The notes under the pieces were generated by a model, which ran no database searches, was not told the origin of the DNA, and saw only the letters and a list, made by a program, of their open reading frames with translations. A stretch of 19,805 nt of DNA from assembly GCA_945833725.1 (NCBI GenBank), contig CAMAFU010000006.1, positions 1-19,805 on the forward strand, read 5' to 3'. The stretch is from an uncultured Treponema sp. GTDB taxonomy: Bacteria > Spirochaetota > Spirochaetia > Treponematales > Treponemataceae. Below are positions 6,936 to 14,009 of this stretch, in pieces. The translations under genes and the position numbers were made by a program. Within the stretch, counting starts at the first letter, position 1. The number at the start of each line of letters is the position of its first letter.

Positions 6936-8714
6936 TTAAAGTATGGTAAAATCTGCGCCGGCAGGGGTTGGGAATACTTTTGTTTTGTTGCGGCGGGGGT
7001 TTTGTGTTGAAATAAAGAACGGCAAATCCTGGGCATATTCGCTGAGCAGCGATTCTGGAGAATAATTCAGCTTTATTATGGAAGTTTTTCCTTCGCCGTC
7101 GGCATCGCTTAATGCACCGTACAGTTCTATCAAATCAAAAACAACAGGAAGAAATTTGTCCATTTTTTGTTTTTTAAATTCCATGGCAACAAAATCTTTC
7201 TGGATTTTCCGTATTTCAAAAGGACTTGGCCGGGGCGAAAGGGTAACTTTTCCCTGATGCAAAAATTTTTCGAATTTATCAAGAAAAACAGATGGTTTTG
7301 ATTTTAAGTGATAAAGAATGCAGTTAAACCAGCTTACAGCCCTTCCCTGTGTATAAAAAAGATTTGTGGCTCTAGCCAGACGGGCCGCTTTTTCTAAATC
7401 AGATTCAGAAAATTCTGGTGTGGAAATTACATGGTACGGAGGAGTTCGCTCCCACACAATGCCAAATTTTTTTGCATCGTCGGCAAGTTTTGTTCCGGGC
7501 AGTATGCTTAGGCAAAAAAGCTCCAGATTGTTTGGATAAAGGCTTAATGCAAAATCAATGCTATTTTTAAATCCTTTAAGGTTATCTCCTGGCAGACCGT
7601 AAATAAGATCAAAACCAAAAACAACTCCGGCTTCGTTTAAAAAGCCTGTATTTTTAATGAATTTCTTTTTGTCTATTGTCCGGTGAACTTTTTCAAGAAC
7701 TTTTTCATCAGAACTTTGCAGGCCAATTTGCAGGGCACAGTTTATGCGGCTAAAGGCTTTTGCCAGTTTTCTGTCTATAAATTCTGCCCGGGCTTCAAAA
7801 TAAAAAAACATTTCCGGGGCTTTCTGCCGGATTAAATCCAGCATTTTTATTGCTCGTTCCTGATTTGCGTTGTAAGTAGGATCAAGTACAAATGCCTGGG
7901 CAATTTTTTTTGAAGAAAAAAGTTCCAGTTCCTTTTCAAGGCGTTCCATTGGAAAATACGAAACATGTTCTTCGCCCTTGCTCTCGTAACAATAGGAACA
8001 TTTAAAAGGGCAGCCTCGTGCCAGTTCCCAAAGTACGCCGTCATAATTTTCGATGTTTATTGTTCCGTCCAAATATGGAGAAGAAAGTTTTTCCGGCGGA
8101 AGAGGAATAGTTCTTGAAAAATTTTCCATTCTTCCCATAGTACTTCGGGAAAGGTTTTTTCCACCAAGATAAAAAACACCAGGAATATTAAACTCCGAAA
8201 AAAGGACAGCATTGTTTTTGTAGGAAAAATCCTCTGCAAAAAATTCTGCTTCAACAAGTTTGAAAAGAAGTTCCGGCACAGCCCCTTCGCCTGTTCCTGC
8301 AACGGCAAAGTCAATTCCTTCAAAATTAAACGGATTTGCTGTAGTTTCAGGCCCTCCGGCAATAATAAGCACTTTTGGACAGATTTTTTTTAGTTCTCTG
8401 GCACATTCTTCAAGAATTATGTGATTCCAGACAAAAATGCTCATTAAAACGGCATCTGGTTTTTGGGAAGCAATTTTTTGTGCAATATATCTGCCTGTGT
8501 GTAAACCAGAGGCATTTTTAACCTGACCTGGACCTATTGATGATACAAGGGATTTTATCTCTTCGCTTTCAAGACAAAATTCCAGAACACAAGGAGAAAA
8601 TAATTCTTTTGTTTTACTGCTGTTTTTTATTGCAGAAGCAACACAGGCTGCTCCCAGCGGAAGAGCCTGAGGAGATTTTTCAATAAGAACTGTGGTGCAG
8701 ATCAGGTTAAGCAT
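6936..8714 (-). CDS. B12-binding-domain radical SAM protein
   Basis: The 592-residue protein has an N-terminal cobalamin-binding-type Rossmann domain (about residues 1-165) with the loop AGGPETTANP near residue 119 and AVAGTGEGAVPEL after it. A radical SAM core with the cluster motif CPFKCSYC (Cys235, Cys239, Cys242) begins near residue 225, followed by LQIGLQSSD and the family's FGFDLIYGLPGD. The 200-residue C-terminal region resembles DUF4080-type tails but I cannot name it. No B12-ligating DxHxxG motif is seen, so the domain may bind cobalamin base-off or serve only as a scaffold. The substrate is unknown. The ATG at 8714 lies 19 bp after the purO stop and begins at the conserved fold; a TTG at 8780 overlapping purO is the alternative. 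Neither has a good Shine-Dalgarno, which suggests translational coupling to purO. Confidence 0.78.
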   Translation of the reverse strand: MLNLICTTVLIEKSPQALPLGAACVASAIKNSSKTKELFSPCVLEFCLESEEIKSLVSSIGPGQVKNASGLHTGRYIAQKIASQKPDAVLMSIFVWNHIILEECARELKKICPKVLIIAGGPETTANPFNFEGIDFAVAGTGEGAVPELLFKLVEAEFFAEDFSYKNNAVLFSEFNIPGVFYLGGKNLSRSTMGRMENFSRTIPLPPEKLSSPYLDGTINIENYDGVLWELARGCPFKCSYCYESKGEEHVSYFPMERLEKELELFSSKKIAQAFVLDPTYNANQERAIKMLDLIRQKAPEMFFYFEARAEFIDRKLAKAFSRINCALQIGLQSSDEKVLEKVHRTIDKKKFIKNTGFLNEAGVVFGFDLIYGLPGDNLKGFKNSIDFALSLYPNNLELFCLSILPGTKLADDAKKFGIVWERTPPYHVISTPEFSESDLEKAARLARATNLFYTQGRAVSWFNCILYHLKSKPSVFLDKFEKFLHQGKVTLSPRPSPFEIRKIQKDFVAMEFKKQKMDKFLPVVFDLIELYGALSDADGEGKTSIIKLNYSPESLLSEYAQDLPFFISTQNPRRNKTKVFPTPAGADFTIL

Positions 8715-8733
8715 AGGCAGCGGATTTTTATGT

Positions 8734-9462
8734 TTATTTGTTTTTGTTGAAAATCCGTTCTTCGAATTTTCCTGTTTCAAGGTTTATAAAGCGCACAAAA
8801 AGGCTTACTTTGTTTTCGCTGTTAAGGCTGTTCCAGATTGTTTCTGAAAATGAATCAATATTGCCTTTTATTTCTACAGGAACAGGTTCTCCCTCAAAAG
8901 AAGGAAGAGGATTACCGTTTCCCATGTATGTATGAATAAAGCGCCCCTGACCTTTTAACGGGTTGTCGTAAGAAAAAGTATAGCGCAGTGTGTTGTCGCC
9001 GTTGCCGTTGTCGCTTTTGAGAATAGAAATGGCGTAGTCCAGTTTTCCGTTTTCAACATTAAGAATTGAAGAAATGCGCGGAGTGTAGTTTGGAGCATCA
9101 TGTTCGTATTTTCTTGAACGGAGGCTTTCTTCAAAAGTTTTACCAGCTTTAAGTCCTTCAAAAATTGTATCTGTCTGGTCGCCGTTTGTTACAATTGTTG
9201 TATTGTTTAACTGGCGTACAGCGGCATAAATTATAAGGCTTGGATCTCCAGCAATTAAGGAAGGGTCAAAGGCTTTTGTTCTTACAACTTCTGTGCCGTT
9301 TTCTTCTTCAACGGTAAAAATACGGTTTCGGCTGCCGGCACTGCGCCCCATTGTCCAGTAAGCACTTACGGCATATTTTCCGTCTTCGCTCAGACCGGCT
9401 ACAATTCCCCGGCCAGGATATTCATTGGAAGCAAGAATAGATTCCAGACTGTTGATTTTCAT
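8734..9462 (-). CDS. purO: PurO-type IMP cyclohydrolase
   Basis: The 242-residue protein resembles the archaeal-type IMP cyclohydrolase family (PurO), which closes FAICAR to IMP in the last step of purine synthesis. The signs are an N-terminal YPGRGI (15-20) and the signature MGRSAGSRNR (38-47), then a family-like centre with IVTNGDQTDTI, Y119-EHDAPNYTPRI, and a closing RFINLETGKFEER. Most bacteria use the unrelated C-terminal-fusion enzyme PurH for this step, so a PurO homologue may be a replacement or do a related amide hydrolysis. The ATG at 9462 has GAGG six bases upstream. It is the first gene of an operon with the radical SAM gene. No promoter was found upstream, although AT-rich sequence lies there. 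Confidence 0.78.
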   Translation of the reverse strand: MKINSLESILASNEYPGRGIVAGLSEDGKYAVSAYWTMGRSAGSRNRIFTVEEENGTEVVRTKAFDPSLIAGDPSLIIYAAVRQLNNTTIVTNGDQTDTIFEGLKAGKTFEESLRSRKYEHDAPNYTPRISSILNVENGKLDYAISILKSDNGNGDNTLRYTFSYDNPLKGQGRFIHTYMGNGNPLPSFEGEPVPVEIKGNIDSFSETIWNSLNSENKVSLFVRFINLETGKFEERIFNKNK

Positions 9463-9615
9463 AAAAACCTCGTAAAAAGCCCGCAGGCAGAATAAATAGT
9501 TGAGAATGTTAAAATTACCTAAAGCCTAAAAACGGTTATTAGGAGATTGAATTTTATCACAAATAAAATGTTTATGTGAGATATACATTTTTAAAGGGAA
9601 AATTTTTTAGTTTCA

Positions 9616-9624
9616 TGGTATAAT
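9616..9624 (+). promoter_or_regulatory. Extended -10 promoter of the chemoreceptor gene
   Basis: TG (9616-9617), one base, then the consensus TATAAT (9619-9624) form an extended -10 element for the housekeeping sigma factor. No -35 hexamer is visible 17 bp upstream, as is usual for this class. The transcript would begin near 9631. A flagellar-sigma promoter was looked for and not found. Confidence 0.6.
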
Positions 9625-9630
9625 CATTCT

Positions 9631-9847
9631 ACGGTTTCAGCCCTTGGAAACCACGGCAATTTTTTGTTGACTGTAACGGTACAAATGCTACCCTGTTTTA
9701 GATTGGGGTATGTATGGGAATGTTTCATTTTCTAATGTTCAACTAAAAAATGTCGAAAATTTACAAGGTAAAAATAGAACTTTTGGCGGGAGTTTTTCGG
9801 TTTACGGTGCATTGCATTGTCTTATACTGACTGTTTTGGGAGTGGAT
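9631..9847 (+). promoter_or_regulatory. Long structured 5' leader of the chemoreceptor mRNA
   Basis: The leader predicted from the extended -10 is about 215 nt. GGTTTC (9633-9638) pairs with GAAACC (9647-9652). Further on, TACC at 9689-9692 can pair either with GGTA at 9679-9682 or, extended to TACCC, with GGGTA at 9706-9710, two mutually exclusive hairpins. No known riboswitch consensus is recognised, including cyclic di-GMP types. The ribosome site is GGGAG just before the ATG at 9848. Confidence 0.35.
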
Positions 9848-12067
9848 ATGTTTGGATTTAAGAAAAACAACAAAAATATTAGTGTTGAAAAAGATGTTGC
9901 TCCTTTAAAAGAAAAAAAATCTGTAAAGAAGGGCTTTTCCAGTTTTGTTTTGAAAATTAAAAAAATCAAGTTTAAAAATATCAGGCGAACAATGGCCTTT
10001 AAGTTTGCTGTTGTTCTTTTATGCCTGCTTTTTGCTTTTTTTGCAGTCCTTTCCGCTATTCTTACCAGATCTATTGGTAAAGACAATATTGAAACATATA
10101 CGCAGTTTTCTACTTCTGTGGCTGCCCGTTCTGCAGACAGCATTTCTTACTGGCTTAATTCTTTCTTTAAAGATTTGAATATTTTTACTTTAAGCAATGA
10201 ATTGGCCAGTGGCGACTATGAACTTGTGTGCGATTACTTAAAAAATAACAAACGCCTTATGGATGCAAGTTTTTCGTATATGGGGTTTGCCGATATAAAC
10301 GGACACATGTTTGATACAAACGGAAATACTACAGATGTTTCGGGGCAGCTTTATTTTTCGGAAATTGCCGGCAAAGGAAAACCGCAGTATATTTCTGACC
10401 CTCTGCTTTCGCCAGACGGCAGTGAGTATGTTTTTTATATTTCTGTTCCTGTAAATAATCTTAATAATGTTTTCTGGGGCGTTTTTATTGGAGCAATTCC
10501 TTTGTCCAGAATAAATTACGAAATGACAAAATTTACTCTTTCAGGGAACAGCTATACTTATGCCATCGACTCCAGTGCAAATATAATTGCACATCCAGAA
10601 ACAGAAAAAATAATGAAGAATTATTATCGCATGGATGAAAGTGAATCTGGGTTTACCGGCTACAAAGACCTTACTTCTAAAATGCTTTTAAGCCAGACGG
10701 GAAGTGCAAAAATTCAAAATCAGGAAAAAAAGTCTGTTGATTATGTTTTTTATTGCCCGATTTACAGGACAAACTGGTCTTTGGCCGTTGTTGTTCCCGA
10801 AGCTGAAATTAATGCCGCAGCTTTAAAGAGCGGAGTTCAGATTGTATTTATTACTACAATTATTGCCATTCTCCTGCTTATTTTTACTTCAATTTACATG
10901 ACTCTTCTTGTTCATCCTCTTACAAAGCTTAAATCTTCCATTAACGAAATTGCTTCCGGGGATGCAGACTTAACGAAAAAAATTAATGTAAAAACAAAAG
11001 ATGAAGTTGGGGATGTTGTAACAGGATTCAATACCTTTACGGAAAATTTGCGGATAATAATTAAAAAAATAAAGGAATCGAAAGACCAGCTGGCCGTTGT
11101 GGATTTGGACATGTCTACAACTATGGCGGCAACAGCGTCTTCAATTTCCCAGATTATTGAAAACATAAAAACAGTTAGTGCAAAAATTGATTTTCAGGGA
11201 GATTCTGTTGAAGAAACTGTAGAAAAAGTTAATCAAATTGCAGAAAGCATTCAGTCCCTTAACGATTTAATTGAAAATCAGTCTTCTGGAGTAACTCAGG
11301 CCAGTGCGGCTGTTGAACAGATGCTGGGAAACATTATTTCCGTTACAAGAAGCACCGAACGAATGGTTTCTTCTTTTAAAGATTTGGAAAATCATACAAG
11401 TGCCGGAATAAGCCGTCAGAATATTGTAAACCAGCAGATTCAGCAGATTCAGGAACAAAGCCGTATGCTTATGGAAGCAAACCGGACAATTTCAAAAATT
11501 GCAACGGAAACAAATCTTCTTGCCATGAATGCTTCTATCGAGGCCGCTCATGCTGGCGATGCCGGACGGGGATTTTCTGTTGTTGCAGACGAAATTCATG
11601 TTCTTTCGGAAAATTCCAGCAGGCAGTCTAAGCGGATTAAAAACGAATTACAGTCGATTCAGGAAGGAATTGAAGAAGTTGTACGCTCATCGGCAGAAGC
11701 AAAAAATTCTTTCCAGGCCGTTACTTCAAAAATTCACGAAACAGACCAGCTTGTTCAGCAGATTAAGGCTGCCATGGAAGAAAGCGAAATTGGAAGCCGG
11801 CAGATTACCGATGCTTTAAAAATGATGAACGATTCTACAAGCGAAGTTCGTTCTGCCTCCGGTCTTATGTCTGCCGGCAATAAGGCAATTCTGGATCAGG
11901 TTCAGAACCTTCAGAGTGCTACGGAAGACATTAAAGGCAGCGTGTCAAAAATGACATCTTCGGCCAATCAAATAAGCAGCAACGGAAAAACACTGTCGGA
12001 TATTTCAAAAACAATGCAGGATTCCATTGCAAAAATCGGCTCACAGATTGATTTATTTAATGTTTAG
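9848..12067 (+). CDS. Methyl-accepting chemotaxis protein
   Basis: The 739-residue chemoreceptor has a basic cytoplasmic N-terminus of about 50 residues, a first membrane segment (52-74), and a periplasmic dCache-like sensor domain (about 75-328, with TNWSLAVVVP near its end). A second membrane segment (329-353), a HAMP domain (354-406, with IASGDADLTKKI and DEVGDVV) and a coiled-coil signalling domain follow. The tip sequence IATETNLLAMNASIEAAHAGDAGRGFSVVADEI (about 550-583) should contact CheA and CheW. The ligand is unknown. It would control flagellar rotation. The ATG at 9848 is chosen for its GGGAG site five bases upstream. The gene is driven by the extended -10 at 9616-9624. The basic N-terminal tail is longer than in most receptors. 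The next gene starts 33 bp later and may or may not share the transcript. Confidence 0.93.
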   Translation: MFGFKKNNKNISVEKDVAPLKEKKSVKKGFSSFVLKIKKIKFKNIRRTMAFKFAVVLLCLLFAFFAVLSAILTRSIGKDNIETYTQFSTSVAARSADSISYWLNSFFKDLNIFTLSNELASGDYELVCDYLKNNKRLMDASFSYMGFADINGHMFDTNGNTTDVSGQLYFSEIAGKGKPQYISDPLLSPDGSEYVFYISVPVNNLNNVFWGVFIGAIPLSRINYEMTKFTLSGNSYTYAIDSSANIIAHPETEKIMKNYYRMDESESGFTGYKDLTSKMLLSQTGSAKIQNQEKKSVDYVFYCPIYRTNWSLAVVVPEAEINAAALKSGVQIVFITTIIAILLLIFTSIYMTLLVHPLTKLKSSINEIASGDADLTKKINVKTKDEVGDVVTGFNTFTENLRIIIKKIKESKDQLAVVDLDMSTTMAATASSISQIIENIKTVSAKIDFQGDSVEETVEKVNQIAESIQSLNDLIENQSSGVTQASAAVEQMLGNIISVTRSTERMVSSFKDLENHTSAGISRQNIVNQQIQQIQEQSRMLMEANRTISKIATETNLLAMNASIEAAHAGDAGRGFSVVADEIHVLSENSSRQSKRIKNELQSIQEGIEEVVRSSAEAKNSFQAVTSKIHETDQLVQQIKAAMEESEIGSRQITDALKMMNDSTSEVRSASGLMSAGNKAILDQVQNLQSATEDIKGSVSKMTSSANQISSNGKTLSDISKTMQDSIAKIGSQIDLFNV

Positions 12068-12100
12068 CCGGCTGCAAAAATATTTTAAGGTTGATTTTTA

Positions 12101-13726
12101 ATGATTTGTGATCTTTCCATTACTCTTTTGCCCGAAAACGAGGGAAACGAAAAAATAATACGGGAGAAAATTTTTGAATCTCTTTGTCAGAAAAAAATTC
12201 CTGTAAAAAACAGAAAAATAATTCCTGTTTTTGTAAAAAAATCTGTGGATGCCCGGCGTAAAACTGTAAAACTAGTTATGCGCTACAGGGTTTATATTGA
12301 TGAAGAACCCCGGGACGAAGAAAAAGTTGCCCAATATTGGAAAAAAGCAGAGGGAAACAAAAAGGTAATTATTGTGGGTTCAGGACCGGCCGGACTTTAC
12401 GCTGCGTTCAGGCTTTTGGAAGATGGAATAAAACCTGTAATAATTGAAAGGGGAAGTCCTGCAAATGTGCGGGCGACAGATATTGCCTGCCTTAAAACAA
12501 AAGGAATTCTTAACGAAAATTCCAATTTCTGTTACGGAGCTGGAGGAGCGGGAACTTTTTCTGATGGAAAACTTTATACCCGTTCAAACAAGCGTGGTGA
12601 TATTTATAAAATTTACCGTATTTTTGTTGAATTTGGTGCCGACAGAAAAATTTTAACAGATGCCCATCCTCATATTGGTACAGACAGGCTGCCGGGAATT
12701 ATTGACGGAATGGAGAAAAAAATTCTGGAACTGGGTGGAGAAATTCATTTTAATACGGTTTTTAAGGATTTTATTCTTGATGAAAACAGAAAAAAGGTTT
12801 TGGGCGTAAAAGTTTTATCTGTAAATGAAGACAATAACACAGAAGAAACTCGGGAAATTTTTGGAGATGCAGTAATTCTTGGAACAGGACATTCTGCTGC
12901 GGATGTTTACGAAATAATAGGCAGAACATCTCCAGATTCTCTGGAAGCAAAAACTTTTGCAGTTGGTGTAAGGGTTGAACATCCAAGAACTGTTATAGAT
13001 GAAATTCAGTTTCACGGGCAAAAAATGAATTGGGCTGCGGAATACAGACTGGCAGCTCAGGTTGAAGAAAGGGGCGTTTATAGTTTTTGTATGTGTCCCG
13101 GTGGATTTGTTGTGCCCTGTGCCACGAAAAAAAATCAGATTGTAGTAAACGGAATGAGTGCCAGCGGAAGAAACAGTCCCTGGTCAAATGCAGCTATTGT
13201 TGTTGAAATAAGACCGGAAGATATTCCCGAAGAATTTATGAAAAAGGCTGAAGAAGCTGGCTGTAAGGCTCTCGCCGGTTTATTTTGGCGTACATGGCTT
13301 GAAGAACTTGCATTTAAAAATGGAAAAGGTCAGTTTGCACCGGCACAGAAAATGATTGATTTTATAAACGGCCGGGAAAGTTTTGCTTTAGGTGAAACGA
13401 GTTATAAACCGGGAGTTGTTTCTTCGCGGCTTGATTTGTGGATTCCAGAAAAAATAAAAAAATGCCTTAAAGAAGGTTTTTTGCAGTTTGACAAAAGCAT
13501 GAAAGGTTTTGTTTGCGAAGATGCTCTGATGATTGCTATGGAAACAAGAACAAGTACTCCTGTGCGGATTAAGCGGAGCAAGGAAACCTTTGAATGTATG
13601 GGGCTTGAAAATCTGTATCCCTGTGGTGAAGGTTCCGGATATTCCGGTGGAATAGGAAGTTCTGCCATGGACGGAGAAAAAGTTGCCGCCGCGATTGTAA
13701 AAAAACTGGAAAATAATGGTGAATAA
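12101..13726 (+). CDS. COG2509-type FAD-dependent dehydrogenase
   Basis: The 541-residue protein has an N-terminal domain of about 85 residues common to this family. An FAD-binding Rossmann motif VIIVGSGPAGLYAA (GxGxxG at 93-98) follows, then IIERG after the second strand and the conserved GAGGAGTFSDGKLYTR from residue 146. A second FAD-contact region near the C-terminus reads GEGSGYSGGIGSSAMDGEK from residue 509. The arrangement matches the widespread, poorly characterised NAD(P)/FAD-dependent dehydrogenases of COG2509; the substrate is unknown. The ATG at 12101 follows a modest AAGG site about ten bases upstream. It is 33 bp behind the chemoreceptor gene on the same strand. No terminator hairpin follows; the 3' side runs into AT-rich sequence and repeat copy C. 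Confidence 0.85.
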   Translation: MICDLSITLLPENEGNEKIIREKIFESLCQKKIPVKNRKIIPVFVKKSVDARRKTVKLVMRYRVYIDEEPRDEEKVAQYWKKAEGNKKVIIVGSGPAGLYAAFRLLEDGIKPVIIERGSPANVRATDIACLKTKGILNENSNFCYGAGGAGTFSDGKLYTRSNKRGDIYKIYRIFVEFGADRKILTDAHPHIGTDRLPGIIDGMEKKILELGGEIHFNTVFKDFILDENRKKVLGVKVLSVNEDNNTEETREIFGDAVILGTGHSAADVYEIIGRTSPDSLEAKTFAVGVRVEHPRTVIDEIQFHGQKMNWAAEYRLAAQVEERGVYSFCMCPGGFVVPCATKKNQIVVNGMSASGRNSPWSNAAIVVEIRPEDIPEEFMKKAEEAGCKALAGLFWRTWLEELAFKNGKGQFAPAQKMIDFINGRESFALGETSYKPGVVSSRLDLWIPEKIKKCLKEGFLQFDKSMKGFVCEDALMIAMETRTSTPVRIKRSKETFECMGLENLYPCGEGSGYSGGIGSSAMDGEKVAAAIVKKLENNGE

Positions 13727-13800
13727 TAAAAATTTTATGTAAAAATATTCAAAAATGAATTAGAATTAAGCCCACAGTAAGTTTACATGATTATAAAGGG

Positions 13801-13925
13801 TTTTCCGTAAGCGATTGGAACCCCGGCGCAGCCGTTCCCCGAAAGGAGCGGAGCGAGTGAAGGGGAATGAGCCTTCTGGCGAAGGGTGGAAGTAGCGACC
13901 CGGCGCAAAGCGGCGGGATACGGCC
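13801..13925. repeat. GC-rich palindromic intergenic repeat, copy C
   Basis: The largest and most GC-rich of the four patches, between the FAD dehydrogenase and glgP genes. It contains several nested inverted segments: TTCCCC with GGGGAA flanking GGAGCGGAGCGAGTG, CCTTC-TGGC-GAAGG (13872-13885), and CCCGGCGC-AAA-GCGGCGGG. Modules GGAGCGAGT-like, GTAGCGACC and GCGGCGGGATA recur, in rearranged order, in the minus strand of copy B. The intergenic stretch 13727-14009 contains nothing else except AT-rich flanks and the glgP promoter region. Confidence 0.55.
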
Positions 13926-13948
13926 ATAACATTAATGGAAATCTTTTT

Positions 13949-13977
13949 TTGATTTTAAGTCCTTTGTTGTTTGTTAA
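13949..13977 (+). promoter_or_regulatory. Weak promoter candidate for glgP
   Basis: TTGATT (13949-13954), a 17-bp spacer and TGTTAA (13972-13977) lie just upstream of the glgP ribosome site, between repeat C and the gene. The -35 is a 4-of-6 match and the -10 is poor. It is the best housekeeping-type candidate in the spacer, but it leaves a leader of only about 25 nt. Confidence 0.25.
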
Positions 13978-14009
13978 ACTTTTACGATTTTTTTTGGAAA
14001 GAGGTAATT

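Larger units (their letters stand above)
9463..9847. other. Divergent spacer between purO and the chemoreceptor gene
   Basis: This 385-bp spacer holds the purO ribosome site at its left edge, an AT-rich stretch, an extended -10 promoter toward the chemoreceptor gene (9616-9624), and a leader of about 215 nt with several possible hairpins. An in-frame ATG at 9710 would add 46 residues to the chemoreceptor, but it has no proper Shine-Dalgarno and the extension does not look like chemoreceptor sequence. No repeat copy of the A-D type is present here. Confidence 0.6.

Noticed and set aside
8715..8780. TTG start of the radical SAM gene overlapping purO by 47 bp
   Set aside because: No ribosome site, and the extra 22 residues are polar and unlike the family; the ATG at 8714 begins at the conserved fold.
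9601..9700. Cyclic di-GMP riboswitch or flagellar-sigma promoter before the chemoreceptor
   Set aside because: Neither the GEMM consensus nor a TAAA/GCCGATAA pair could be found.
9710..9847. 46-residue extension of the chemoreceptor from ATG 9710
   Set aside because: GGGG lies only one base before that ATG, the sequence is unlike receptor N-termini, and a good GGGAG site precedes 9848.
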